Below, in pieces: positions 28,887-37,620 of a stretch of DNA of 42,871 nt; within the stretch, counting starts at the first letter, position 1, and every line of letters starts with the position of its first letter. Below the pieces are notes generated by a model, which worked only from the letters and a program-made list of their open reading frames with translations, was not told the DNA's origin and ran no database searches. Source of the stretch: Rhodothermales bacterium (GTDB lineage: Bacteria; Bacteroidota; Rhodothermia; Rhodothermales; Bin80); assembly GCA_028278205.1 (NCBI GenBank), contig JANQES010000023.1, positions 1 to 42,871 of the forward strand, in the 5' to 3' direction. The position numbers and the translations under genes were made by a program.

Positions 28887-29696
28887 TCATCCGAACAGGT
28901 GCGAGACGAAACGATGGCGGCACGGGTTGCCCATGCTCAGGCGCAACTCAGGCACGCCGCCGGCATTCTTCGGAATCATGATGACCGCCGCCGCTGTGAA
29001 GTGATCCAGCGGCTTGCCGAGATCGCCGTGACGGCAGATGGAATGCTCAGAGGGGCCGGCGTGATGATCGCTCAAGACCCCGGCCAGCGTTTCGGGATCG
29101 ATGACGGGGTGGGCGGCGAGCAGGTCGAGGGCGCGGGCGCGGCGGGCGTAGGAACTGGGATAGCGTTCGGCGTCGGGGCCGAGGTCGTGCAGGCGGAGGA
29201 AGTGGTTGGTCTGCACCGCAAGGCCGTCGTCGAGGCGACGGATGGCAAACTCATCGTCTACCGCCTCGACGACGACGCCTCCGCCGGGATCGGCAAAGAG
29301 GATCGTGCCGCCCACGCAGCGCCCTTTTGCCGCCTGCGCCATCACGTAGCCGACGGCCTCCTCGACGCAGGCACAGCCGCCGAGGATTTCGCGTCCGAGC
29401 GCGCCGGTCTTACGCTGCGGCGCCGTCGCGCCGGGGATAGGCTGCCAATCGTCTTTCCAGCCTTTTTTGTTGATCATGATGAAGACGTAGGCCAGGCACA
29501 AGCCTTTCTCGTTGATTCCCTGCGTGAGTTGGTCGGGGATGTCTCGGAAGCTGAAGCCTTTGAACCGATAGTCGATTTTGCCTTCGACCAGCATCCCCTC
29601 GCCGAGCACGTCGCCGCATTCGAGATCGCGGTTTTTAGCCAGCAACGGTGTGCCGAGCGCCGAGCGGTCGGCCCCAACGAGGATGGTCGTACACAT
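28887..29696 (-). CDS. N-terminal-nucleophile acyltransferase/hydrolase (C45-like)
   Basis: 269 residues from ATG 29696, chosen so that Cys2 (MCTTILVG) becomes the N-terminal nucleophile after Met removal; the longer frame to 29798 only translates a heptad repeat. Further family features: TPLLAKNRDLECGD, GINEKGLCLAYVF, GGTILFADPGGGVVVEAVDD and VQTNHFLRL (Asn-His). Related to isopenicillin-N acyltransferase, carcinine hydrolase and bile-salt-hydrolase-like enzymes. Substrate unknown; no secretion signal. Confidence 0.85.
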   Translation of the reverse strand: MCTTILVGADRSALGTPLLAKNRDLECGDVLGEGMLVEGKIDYRFKGFSFRDIPDQLTQGINEKGLCLAYVFIMINKKGWKDDWQPIPGATAPQRKTGALGREILGGCACVEEAVGYVMAQAAKGRCVGGTILFADPGGGVVVEAVDDEFAIRRLDDGLAVQTNHFLRLHDLGPDAERYPSSYARRARALDLLAAHPVIDPETLAGVLSDHHAGPSEHSICRHGDLGKPLDHFTAAAVIMIPKNAGGVPELRLSMGNPCRHRFVSHLFG

Positions 29697-29720
29697 GGAG
29701 ATCGGGCGGATATGTGATGG

Positions 29721-29798
29721 AATGACGAGTGTCGAATGACGAGTGTCGAATGTCGAATTGCGAGTAGAGCAACAAATCATTCGACACTCGACATTCAA
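29721..29798. repeat. TCGAATG/ACGAGTG heptad repeat, inverted
   Basis: Six 7-bp units (ACGAGTG, TCGAATG, ACGAGTG, TCGAATG, TCGAATT, GCGAGTA), then inverted units (attcgacactcgacattc). The TGA of the next minus-strand gene (29795-29797) lies in the repeat. Confidence 0.8.
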
Positions 29799-30685
29799 AA
29801 CCTCATCGGTTTGTACTGCACCTTCAGGGGCTGCTTGAGCGTGGCCGCCAGGGCCTGGAGGTCGGGCCGGTTCGGCGGGATGCCGTCTTCGACCGTCCCG
29901 TCCGGATAGATGGTGGCTGTCACGGTTTTCGACATCGGGCCTTTGCGGGCTTCGCCGAAGACAACCTGGAGGCCGTCATTGGAAACAGCAAGGCGGGATT
30001 GCACCACGCGCCCCGGCCCGATCACTTTAAAAATCAACCCCAACACCCCGTTGACAGGCCGCCCTTTGACGCCGGTTATTTCGTCGAAAATCACCATCTC
30101 GCCCATATCGAGCAGGCGATAGGACGTCACGCGCTCGTTGATAACCAGGATATGCGGCGTCGCCAGCGAATCGACGTAGGTGTAGTGGGCGGGGGCGTCC
30201 GGCGTGTCGGGCCACCACGATTTCACGGCGACCACGAGCTCAGGCTGCGGGCCTTTTTCGACGGTTTCAAGGATGCGCTCCCGGCGGTATTCGACCCGTT
30301 GATCGAGCCGGTAGTCGTACGACGTTTGTACCGAAGCCGGCGCGGTGTTCGGATCCAGCCCCATCACTTCTAAAAAGGCCCAGTAATAATCTTCATGCCG
30401 GATCAAGAGCGGGCGCTTTTCCGGATCGCGCGCCTGCGCCCAGCGGACTAACTGTAAGATCATGCTCGATTCGAGGCGCCCGCCGTTGGAGGTGGCTTCG
30501 AGCGAATAGCCCTTCCTCTTTTCGATGAGCATCGCGGCATAGACCTCCTCCCGCGTCACCACCCGAAACGCCGATTCATCGCCGGCCTGCGCCCACACAC
30601 ACGGCACGCCGGGCGCCGAAAGCAGCAGCACGAGGCACCCCACGACGAGCACCGCGCCTAAGGATCGGTCATTCAAACGAAGCAT
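29795..30685 (-). CDS. Exported protein of unknown function
   Basis: 296 residues with a signal peptide (AVLVVGCLVLLLSAPGVPCVWAQ). The mature part has RPLLIRHEDYYWAFLEVMGL, LVVAVKSWWPDTP and PVNGVLGLIFKVIGPGRVVQ, but no motif I can place. Starts with a clear GGAGG-like context upstream. Downstream neighbour is the Ntn hydrolase in the same direction, with a heptad repeat between. No sorting domain. Confidence 0.75.
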   Translation of the reverse strand: MLRLNDRSLGAVLVVGCLVLLLSAPGVPCVWAQAGDESAFRVVTREEVYAAMLIEKRKGYSLEATSNGGRLESSMILQLVRWAQARDPEKRPLLIRHEDYYWAFLEVMGLDPNTAPASVQTSYDYRLDQRVEYRRERILETVEKGPQPELVVAVKSWWPDTPDAPAHYTYVDSLATPHILVINERVTSYRLLDMGEMVIFDEITGVKGRPVNGVLGLIFKVIGPGRVVQSRLAVSNDGLQVVFGEARKGPMSKTVTATIYPDGTVEDGIPPNRPDLQALAATLKQPLKVQYKPMRF

Positions 30686-30963
30686 GGAGGCAACCGGGTG
30701 AAGGAAAAGCCTCGAAAGGATATAGGATCAAACGATTGAAGCAGGCACTTTGTTATTAATGATACGCCGTCTAAGAAGTTCGAATGTGGTTTCAATAATC
30801 GGGACGAGCCCGCCTCAGTACTCTGTCCATCTCATACTGACTGGGCTGCTTTGACGCAGTCCGGCTCCATAATGCGCTATACATGTAGGGGAACTGTCGC
30901 CGAACTCGCCCGGCGCGCCTCAACACTCTTCAAACATCACCAACTTATAAGGAGGATCGAATC
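30686..30963. other. Divergent intergenic region
   Basis: Divergent promoters are expected here. No repeat found. TTGACG at about 30853 and TATACAT further down are the closest promoter-like boxes on the plus strand, but their spacing (about 21) is too long. Confidence 0.35.
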
Positions 30964-33561
30964 ATGAAAAAGGTTCTTTCATTCACAATCACCCTCTTTT
31001 ATTTGCTTTCGTTGACGCATACTGGATTTTCACAAGGACATCTGTTTGCGGATGGCACCGTCATAGCGCTGCAATCTGACACGGACAAATGGCTGGCCCG
31101 CTGTTTCAACTGTCAAAATACGGTCAATGATAAATATCTCGACACGGCCACCATTCACGTAGGAGACGTTGATGCCAGCCTTCCGAACTTTGCACGTTTT
31201 ACGGTCGTTGATGTCGGGGGCGGCAAGATAGCACTCAGGGCAGATAACAAAAAATTCCTGGCTCGGTGTCGAAACTGTATTGTTGGCGGCAGCTACCCCG
31301 ACTTCGCAGCCATTCATGTAACAGACCCTTCCGCCGGCTATGCACAATTCACCCCCGAACGCCTGCCAAACGGAAAATACACCTTGAGAGCCGACACCGG
31401 AAAATACCTGGGTCGGTGTGAAAACTGTTCTTCTTCTCCTGCCCCACGCGACGTCGCCACGATGCATGAGACAAACCGTGACGTGACCACGGCACAATGG
31501 CGGATCGTCCGTCTCAATATTCCCGACAGAATGGATGAACCTTATGGGTCGCGCTACTTGAATTATACGGGCAGCATAATCTGGACCACGCAATATGGCG
31601 TCCATTCCCCTCCGGGGTGGTCCACAGACCTCTATCCCAAATTCATAGAAGACGTAAATGGCGATGGCATGGCCGATGCCGTCGTATATGGACAACCAGG
31701 AACCTATGTATCGTTGTCTGATGGTCAACAATTCATGATCTGGCATCGAGCGATTAGTCATTTTGGAACAGATCAGGGATGGGAAGTTGCGAAGCATCCC
31801 CGCTTTGTTACCGACGTTAACGGCGATGGCAGGAAAGACTTAGTCGGGTATGGTAACGAGGGTGTGTATGCAGCCCTCTATAGCGGCACGGGCAACGCGC
31901 CTGCCTTTAGCGATTACGGGCTCTGGTCTGATCAGTTCGGAGCCTCCCAAAAAAGCGGATTTTATCTGAACCAAGATTTTATCCGCACCCTCAAGGATAT
32001 GAATAGGGATGGCCGAAGTGATGTCGTCGTGTTCGCTGAAGAAGGGATCCACGTTGCTCTAAGTAATGGGGCGGGTTTTGACGCGCCAACGTTGTGGGTT
32101 AATCATTTTGGCACCAATAAGGGGTGGAACAATAGCGGTCACGTCCGTGAAATCACGGATGTTAATGGCGACGGGTATCCTGACGTGGTGGGCTATGTGA
32201 ACAGTGACGTTTTGGTTTCCATAAACCTAAGCGGGACGAGATTGTCACAGCCCACTCCCTGGACGAGTGAATATTCACACTTCGACGCTTACGGCTACCC
32301 TATAAGAAGAGAAGAAATGATTCTAACGACGGGCGACGCCAATGGGGATGGGTATTCAGACCTGATCGTCTTCGCAGATGAGGGCGTGGACGTGGCGCTC
32401 AGTACAGGGACGTCCTTTCGTCCCGGCTCACAATGGGTAACCGATTATGGCACCCGCACCTGGCGGAGCAATACGCTCTATAAGCGGGTGGTTTCGGATG
32501 TGAATGGGGACCGTAAGGCCGATATCGTTGGGTTTAGCCATACAGGGACTTTCTTTTCCATGTCGGAGGGAACGAGGTTCTCAGCGGCCCAAAAATGGGT
32601 TGCTGGTTTTGGCTATAAGGAGGGCTGGTACGACGACAACAGGAAGCCTCGGTTCATACGGGATGTTAATGGAGATGGCGTGCAAGATTTGGTCGGCTAT
32701 GGTAGTTTCGGCGTTTACGTAGCAGCCAGTGCGCCCTTATATTGTTGCGACCGAACCTACTTTTATGATCGTGAATCCGGAGTAAACGTTATCGGGGGCT
32801 ATATGGCGCGGGTTCATCTCCCTGCGGCTTATTCTTCCATTGTGATGCCGGAAAGAGACCCGGATATTTGTGATACAGCCCCGTTCCTGGATAATTATCG
32901 CGCGATTGGGCCTAACCAGGGCGCCAAGCGATCCTGGCTCAACACAAGCTGGCGAACGGAACTGGGGGCACGCTTCGCCGTGAATGCGAACTTCTTTTAT
33001 AAATGGCGTAGTCCGAGTTATTTCGAGTGTGGTTACGGTCTAGGCACGTCTATCAGCAATGGTCGACTACAGAGTCCTGATGCTACGTTTGAGGGCAACC
33101 AAACATCCACGCTGGTGATCTATAATCCAACAACAGCAAAAAGTACGGGAATTCACGCTGAGATAGTGCCAGGGAGCCAGGTATCCTCTTTCTCGAAAGG
33201 CAGCGTACAGTTTGCCTTTTCAGGTATGGAGCTTGTCAGGGATGGCGTGCCGATGCCATCTCAGCCGGACCCAGACACTGGGCGTGCGCGTGCAGTGGTC
33301 GGGATAACCCGTGACGGGAAAACCCTGATCTTTGTGATCCAGAATAACGGCCATGATAGAGGCGGCCCCCGCAATGAACGTGCTTCGCTGCGCGGCATGG
33401 CGACTGCCCTGATTCAACTAGGCGCGTACACAGGTATTAATCTTGATGGCGCGGGCTCAGCGCAGTTCTGGTTTAAGAATAATAGAAGTGAGTTCAAAAG
33501 CTTGCCTAGCGACCCTGATGGGCTCTATCGGGGAGTACCCATTGCTTTTGGTATTAAATAA
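30964..33561 (+). CDS. Secreted fascin-like / FG-GAP / phosphodiester glycosidase protein
   Basis: 865 residues with the strong ribosome site AAGGAGGA and signal peptide ending THTGFSQ. Residues about 25-190: beta-trefoil of fascin type with three lobes, each carrying an R-C-x-N-C motif (LARCFNCQ, LARCRNCI, LGRCENCS). Residues about 200-590: FG-GAP/VCBS blades with calcium-type loops (DVNGDGMADAV, DVNGDGRKDLV, DMNRDGRSDVV). Residues about 600-865: a phosphodiester-glycosidase (NAGPA-like) domain with FAVNANFFYKW, RARAVVGITRDGKTLIFVIQ and LIQLGAYTGINLDGAGSAQF. Inferred: secreted enzyme binding polysaccharide or surface and cleaving sugar phosphodiesters. Lower G+C and different codon use than its neighbours suggest acquisition. 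No T9SS domain. Confidence 0.85.
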   Translation: MKKVLSFTITLFYLLSLTHTGFSQGHLFADGTVIALQSDTDKWLARCFNCQNTVNDKYLDTATIHVGDVDASLPNFARFTVVDVGGGKIALRADNKKFLARCRNCIVGGSYPDFAAIHVTDPSAGYAQFTPERLPNGKYTLRADTGKYLGRCENCSSSPAPRDVATMHETNRDVTTAQWRIVRLNIPDRMDEPYGSRYLNYTGSIIWTTQYGVHSPPGWSTDLYPKFIEDVNGDGMADAVVYGQPGTYVSLSDGQQFMIWHRAISHFGTDQGWEVAKHPRFVTDVNGDGRKDLVGYGNEGVYAALYSGTGNAPAFSDYGLWSDQFGASQKSGFYLNQDFIRTLKDMNRDGRSDVVVFAEEGIHVALSNGAGFDAPTLWVNHFGTNKGWNNSGHVREITDVNGDGYPDVVGYVNSDVLVSINLSGTRLSQPTPWTSEYSHFDAYGYPIRREEMILTTGDANGDGYSDLIVFADEGVDVALSTGTSFRPGSQWVTDYGTRTWRSNTLYKRVVSDVNGDRKADIVGFSHTGTFFSMSEGTRFSAAQKWVAGFGYKEGWYDDNRKPRFIRDVNGDGVQDLVGYGSFGVYVAASAPLYCCDRTYFYDRESGVNVIGGYMARVHLPAAYSSIVMPERDPDICDTAPFLDNYRAIGPNQGAKRSWLNTSWRTELGARFAVNANFFYKWRSPSYFECGYGLGTSISNGRLQSPDATFEGNQTSTLVIYNPTTAKSTGIHAEIVPGSQVSSFSKGSVQFAFSGMELVRDGVPMPSQPDPDTGRARAVVGITRDGKTLIFVIQNNGHDRGGPRNERASLRGMATALIQLGAYTGINLDGAGSAQFWFKNNRSEFKSLPSDPDGLYRGVPIAFGIK

Positions 33562-33567
33562 TACTTA

Positions 33568-33680
33568 ATACCGGTTCTATGAAATGATTGTGCCTGTTTC
33601 AGCGCGATGGCGTGAGGTCTCCGGCACTTTGGAAGTGCCGGAGACCTGGCTCATGCACAATATTTTTGGAGAACCGGTAT
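33568..33680. repeat. Nested palindromic element, 113 bp
   Basis: Three nested inverted repeats: outer ataccggttct (33568-33578) with its inverse 33670-33680; middle attgtgc (33587-33593) with 33655-33661; inner 15-bp aggtctccggcactt (33615-33629) with 33633-33647. The 8-nt spacers between outer and middle stems are equal on both sides. It starts 7 bp after the upstream stop codon and could act as a terminator or be a small mobile element. Confidence 0.7.
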
Positions 33681-33716
33681 AACCAACGTTGAGGCCATGC
33701 ATTAACGCAAGAAAAT

Positions 33717-33753
33717 GTCATCCCGGACTTGATCTGGGACGGTCCGGGATGAC
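33717..33753. repeat. 12-bp inverted repeat (gtcatcccggac)
   Basis: gtcatcccggac and its inverse around a 13-nt loop. This short dispersed palindrome type is familiar from many bacteria. It lies between the convergent secreted protein and ACP genes. The remainder of the gap to 33843 shows nothing else. Confidence 0.6.
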
Positions 33754-33843
33754 ACCCGCTCTGACTTATTGCAGCAGCCTGTTCCTCCACGAGCCGAAGG
33801 TAAACGATTGACGAAGTAACTACTAAAATGGAAATGCCGTCTG

Positions 33844-34086
33844 CTACTCCACGATCTTCTCCATATACTCGACGGCCATGCCGACGGTGACGTTTTGCGC
33901 GGTCTCTTCCTCGTCTATTTCCACGTCGAACTCCTCCTCCAGCGCCGCGAGCAATTCCACCTGCTGGATCGATTCCATGCCGAGGTCTCGGACGAAGTGG
34001 GCCTCGTCGGTGACGGCGTCGAGGTGGACCTTCAACAGGTCTGCAATGACCTGCCGCGTGCGCGCTGCTACAGTTGAATCAGCCAT
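33844..34086 (-). CDS. Acyl carrier protein
   Basis: 80 residues from ATG 34086; the longer frame only translates a heptad repeat. Phosphopantetheine site DLGMESIQQVELL with Ser39 (the usual DSL is ESI here). Acidic, four-helix size. Role: carries acyl chains for fatty acid or related synthesis. It is not next to fatty-acid genes but follows pta, ackA and the DUF4954 gene in the same direction, so it may be a dedicated carrier rather than the housekeeping AcpP. Confidence 0.85.
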   Translation of the reverse strand: MADSTVAARTRQVIADLLKVHLDAVTDEAHFVRDLGMESIQQVELLAALEEEFDVEIDEEETAQNVTVGMAVEYMEKIVE

Positions 34087-34134
34087 GTGCGTTGTTCTCC
34101 CAAGTTTGGTAAGCGGATTTTGGGTTGATCGCCG

Positions 34135-34175
34135 AATCCCAAAAATCCAAAATCTAAAATCCAAAATCCAAAATC
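34135..34175. repeat. CCAAAAT heptad repeat, five units
   Basis: Five consecutive 7-bp units of the CCAAAAT/CTAAAAT type, one orientation only. It occupies the gap between the DUF4954 gene and the ACP gene and ends one base before the DUF4954 stop codon. Confidence 0.85.
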
Positions 34176-34176
34176 G

Positions 34177-36180
34177 TCAGCCGGGCACCTTTTCGCCGAA
34201 GGCCAGGACGCGGGTTTTGAAGACTTCGACGCGTTGTTCGAGGGCCGCCAGTTTTTGCTGCATGTCGAGGACGAACGAATTGGTCTCGAAGGTGCCGCGC
34301 ACGGCGTCGAAGTCGGCGTCGCAGTCTTCCGGCGAGCCGTCGGCGCCGAAGCCGAGGCGGCTGGTGACGGCGAACTCTTTGCCGGCGTCGTTGAGGATCA
34401 TCCGGAGGTCCTTGCCGCGCGTGGTCAGCAACAGATCGGCCACGCCGGCGAGGGCTTCGCCGTCCATCTCGTGGAGTGCCTGCCCGAAGCGTTCCTGCCA
34501 GACGGCGACCACGTAGTTCCATTCGTCGCGCGGATAGGCGGCGTGGAGGGCGGCGAGACGATCAGCCAGCGCCTCCAGATCGCCGATGCTACCGGCTTCG
34601 ACATCATCCACCAGCGAGGCAAGGCGGTCGCGGGCGACGAGCAGGCCGCAGAGATCCACCCATTCTTGCGCCCCGGCGGCGGCGGCGTCCGGCTTCAGGC
34701 GCTGGCGCGCGGCGTCGAGGCCGTCGTCGAGCACCGGGTCGATGCGATCCATGATCTGCTCGGCCAGCCAGGCGTTGACGGCGTTGCGGTAGTACTTGGC
34801 GCCGCGCTTGAGAAGCAGGCGGCGGATCAGCGCGCCTTCGAAGGCGACCTCTTCCACCGACCGATCCGTCTCTGCGGCCAGTTTTGTGAGCCGCGCCTCG
34901 CCCCGGAGCATCCGCCCGACGGTGAACGGGCTGAAGACCTGAAAATGGATCAGATCGCGCTTGACCGGCCCGCGCCGCCGGTCGCGCACCGGCCACTTGG
35001 CGCCGTCGCGGACGGTCCCGACGGTCTGAAGGTTGAAGCCGGGCGTGACGTAGCTGCGGCCTTCCTTCACCTCGACGTAGCTGAACGGCAGGTCGGCCAG
35101 GTCGAAATTGGCCATGTTCTTGCCGATGACCACCGAGAACGGCCCCACGCGGCTGGGCCAGATCAGATAGCTGAAGCTGCCCGTCTTCGACCCGCGTTCG
35201 AGGATCCCCTGATGCACCGGCCCCAGCTTGTACATATGGTTCGACATATTCGACCCCGACCCGGCGTTGTAGAACGAAAAATGGCCGGCAATCAAGAGGG
35301 TCGATTTGTGATGCGTCACCGAATACGGCCCGGCCAGCACCGAGACGCACTCGCCGTGAAATGCCTCGCAATTGGCGAAAAACAGGCTGTTTTCGGCGGA
35401 GAGTTGCTTGCCGATCTTGCACCCCTGCCCGACGAAGCAGGTGTCGAGGATCGCGCCCTGCGTGACGATAGAGCGCTCGCCGATGATGAAGTTGCGCGCC
35501 ACCACGCCGCTGCCGATGAACGTGACGGCCTCGGCGTCGCTGAGCACCGTGCCGTTTTTGAGAAACTCCGGCCCCACCAGCCGCGCCGCCGTGCCGACGT
35601 TCACGTTGCGCATCTCCGAGACGTCGAGGATCTCCACGTCGTCGTCGATGCGGCCCCGGTCAGAGCGAATCGTCTCGACGCGCCGGTGGATCATCTCCTC
35701 CAGCCGGGCCACGAGATCCGGACGGTAGCGGTGCATCGCCAGCAGGTGAGCCACTTGCGCCGAGAGTTCGGGATAGAGCAGCACGCCCCGGCCTCCGGCT
35801 TCGTTGACGGCTTCCACCTCGGTGCCTGCCCCAAAGGTCGCTCCCGGATCGGCCACGATCAGCCCGGTGTTGACGATGGCCACGCGATCGCCGATGTCGT
35901 AGTTGGCGATGTGGACGCCGACGTGCTTGATGTAGCAATCGTGCCCGATGGTCACGTTGCAGAGCGAGGCCGAGAAGATGCTGCTGGTCTTCGTGACGCC
36001 TTCGACCTCGACGGCCCGGCCCAGCCGCCCAATCCGCACATCGCCCAGGAAATGGACGTGCCGCAGCCGGTACGGCTCGAAGGGCTCGGCCACCTCGATC
36101 CGGTGCCATTCATTAGCCAGGCAACCCTGCGAGATAAGCTGCCCGATCTCGGCTTCTGTCAGTCGTCGGTAGTCGGTCAT
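34177..36180 (-). CDS. DUF4954 family protein (left-handed beta-helix)
   Basis: 667 residues, starting MTDYRRLTEAEIGQLISQGC. Residues about 40-400 contain hexapeptide-like repeats (VRIGRLGRAV, VTIGHDCYIKHVGV, YDIGDRVAIVNTGLI, FVGQGCKIGKQ), as in sugar-nucleotide or acyl transferases of the LbH fold; TKTSSIFSASL and YKLGPVHQGILERGSKTGSF match the Bacteroidota DUF4954 group as I remember it. The C-terminal 250 residues are helical. Enzymatic role not known; a transferase using an acyl or sugar donor is plausible and the nearby ACP gene would fit, but this is inference. Confidence 0.8.
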   Translation of the reverse strand: MTDYRRLTEAEIGQLISQGCLANEWHRIEVAEPFEPYRLRHVHFLGDVRIGRLGRAVEVEGVTKTSSIFSASLCNVTIGHDCYIKHVGVHIANYDIGDRVAIVNTGLIVADPGATFGAGTEVEAVNEAGGRGVLLYPELSAQVAHLLAMHRYRPDLVARLEEMIHRRVETIRSDRGRIDDDVEILDVSEMRNVNVGTAARLVGPEFLKNGTVLSDAEAVTFIGSGVVARNFIIGERSIVTQGAILDTCFVGQGCKIGKQLSAENSLFFANCEAFHGECVSVLAGPYSVTHHKSTLLIAGHFSFYNAGSGSNMSNHMYKLGPVHQGILERGSKTGSFSYLIWPSRVGPFSVVIGKNMANFDLADLPFSYVEVKEGRSYVTPGFNLQTVGTVRDGAKWPVRDRRRGPVKRDLIHFQVFSPFTVGRMLRGEARLTKLAAETDRSVEEVAFEGALIRRLLLKRGAKYYRNAVNAWLAEQIMDRIDPVLDDGLDAARQRLKPDAAAAGAQEWVDLCGLLVARDRLASLVDDVEAGSIGDLEALADRLAALHAAYPRDEWNYVVAVWQERFGQALHEMDGEALAGVADLLLTTRGKDLRMILNDAGKEFAVTSRLGFGADGSPEDCDADFDAVRGTFETNSFVLDMQQKLAALEQRVEVFKTRVLAFGEKVPG

Positions 36181-36266
36181 AGGGGCATTGCGTCTTTGGG
36201 GTTGAATCGGTGGTTTTGGGATAGAATTTGGGGTGATGTCGATTTCCCGGGTGATTGTGATTTCCC

Positions 36267-36294
36267 GTAGAGACGTTACATGTAACGTCTCTAC
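36267..36294. repeat. Perfect 28-bp palindrome at the ackA 3' end
   Basis: gtagagacgttaca followed by its exact inverse, no loop. The ackA stop codon (complement of CTA 36291-36293) is inside the right arm. Similar 'gtagagacg' palindromes are common dispersed repeats in several phyla. Could serve as a terminator or stabiliser between ackA and the DUF4954 gene. Confidence 0.75.
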
Positions 36295-37508
36295 CCACGG
36301 TTTTCAATAAGCTCAAACGTGTCCGTCGCGATCACGCGTTCCTCGTCGGTGGGGATGACGAAGACGTGGGCGCGCGAGCCGACTTCGCCGATCTCGGCCT
36401 CCACGCCGCCGAGGGTCTCGGCGTTGCTGTCGGGGTCGATGGCCAGGCCCAGCGAGCCGTCGAGCCCGTCGAGGATCATCCGGCGGACGGCGGGCGCGTT
36501 CTCGCCGATGCCGCCGGTGAAGATGAGCGCGTCGAGGCCGGGCAGCACGGCAGCGTAGGCGCCGATGTATTTCTTGACCCGGTAGGCGAAGACCTCCAGC
36601 GCCAGCGCCGCCCGCCGGTTGCCGTCCTCGGCAGCGGCCAGCAGTGCGCGGACGTCGTTGGAAACCCCCGAAAGCCCGGCCAGGCCGCTCTTCCGGTTGA
36701 GCATCGTGTTGATCTCATCGACCGACCCGAAGCCCGGCTTGCCCGCCAGATGAAAGATGATGGCCGGGTCGATGTCGCCCGAACGCGTGCCCATCACCAA
36801 TCCTTCGAGCGGCGTCAGGCCCATCGACGTATCGACGGACCGGCCCGCGCGGACGGCGGTGATCGAACAGCCGTTGCCCAGGTGGCAGGTGATGGCGTTG
36901 AGTTCATCCAGCGCCCGCCCCATCATTTCCGCACAGCGGCCCGCCACATACCGATGGCTGGTGCCGTGGAAACCGTAGCGGCGTATCCGATGCTGCTCGT
37001 AAAGATCGTAGGGCAGCGCGTAGAGGTAGGCGTGTTCGGGGAGGGTGCTGTGGAAGGCGGTATCGAAACAAGCCGCCTGCGGCACGCCGGGAAACAGCGC
37101 CGTGGCCGCCCGGATGCCGGTCAGATTGGGCGGATTGTGCAGCGGCGCCAGATCGGCAAACGCCTCGATGGCCTGCATCACCGCGTCGTCGATGAGCACC
37201 GAGCCGGCGAAGTGCTCGCCGCCATGCACCACCCGATGCCCGACGGCAGCGACCGCGCTGTGCTCGTCCAGGGCCGGCTGTGCGCCGCCGGTGAGCAGGT
37301 CCATCATCATCTCCAGACCCTGCTGGTGGTCGCGCGCGGGCGTTTCCACGATCCGCTCGCCCGCCGCGTCTTGATGACGGCAGCGGCTGTCCGTCTCGCC
37401 GATACGTTCTACGACGCCGCCGGCCAGCAACTGCCCGCCCGGCAGGTCGAAAAGCTTATACTTGATCGACGAACTGCCGCAGTTGAGCACGAGGACGCGT
37501 TTTCGCAT
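36291..37508 (-). CDS. ackA: Acetate kinase
   Basis: 405 residues from ATG 37508 (MRKRVLVLNCGSSSIKYKLF). Catalyses acetyl phosphate + ADP to acetate + ATP. Family motifs: VGHRVVHGGEHF, CFDTAFHSTLPEHAYLYALP, RRYGFHGTSHRYV, CHLGNGCSITAV, DTSMGLTPLEGLVMGTRSGD and FTGGIGENAP. Follows pta in the same direction with a 107-bp gap that holds a heptad repeat. Together they form the acetate overflow / substrate-level phosphorylation pathway. Confidence 0.97.
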   Translation of the reverse strand: MRKRVLVLNCGSSSIKYKLFDLPGGQLLAGGVVERIGETDSRCRHQDAAGERIVETPARDHQQGLEMMMDLLTGGAQPALDEHSAVAAVGHRVVHGGEHFAGSVLIDDAVMQAIEAFADLAPLHNPPNLTGIRAATALFPGVPQAACFDTAFHSTLPEHAYLYALPYDLYEQHRIRRYGFHGTSHRYVAGRCAEMMGRALDELNAITCHLGNGCSITAVRAGRSVDTSMGLTPLEGLVMGTRSGDIDPAIIFHLAGKPGFGSVDEINTMLNRKSGLAGLSGVSNDVRALLAAAEDGNRRAALALEVFAYRVKKYIGAYAAVLPGLDALIFTGGIGENAPAVRRMILDGLDGSLGLAIDPDSNAETLGGVEAEIGEVGSRAHVFVIPTDEERVIATDTFELIENRG

Positions 37509-37540
37509 CTGTTGATCCGTACTTGAAGATGTATGGGAGG

Positions 37541-37620
37541 GTGTTCTGGTGTTATAGTGTTTGAGTGTTCTGGTGCGACCAACTAAAACACTAAAATACC
37601 ATAACACCAAAACACTCAAA
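37541..37620. repeat. GTGTT-type heptad repeat, inverted, between pta and ackA
   Basis: Left block gtgttctggtgttatagtgt and following, right block its approximate inverse (aaaacactaaaataccataa and following), in roughly 7-bp units (TGGTGTT, ATAGTGT, TTGAGTG). The pta stop (complement of TCA 37616-37618) is inside the right block. Confidence 0.7.

Noticed and set aside
28887..29798. Extended start of the Ntn hydrolase
   Set aside because: The extra N-terminal residues are the translation of a TCGAATG heptad repeat and would bury the nucleophile Cys.
34234..36270. 678-codon plus-strand frame over the DUF4954 gene
   Set aside because: Antisense shadow without recognisable domains; the minus-strand product has clear beta-helix repeats.
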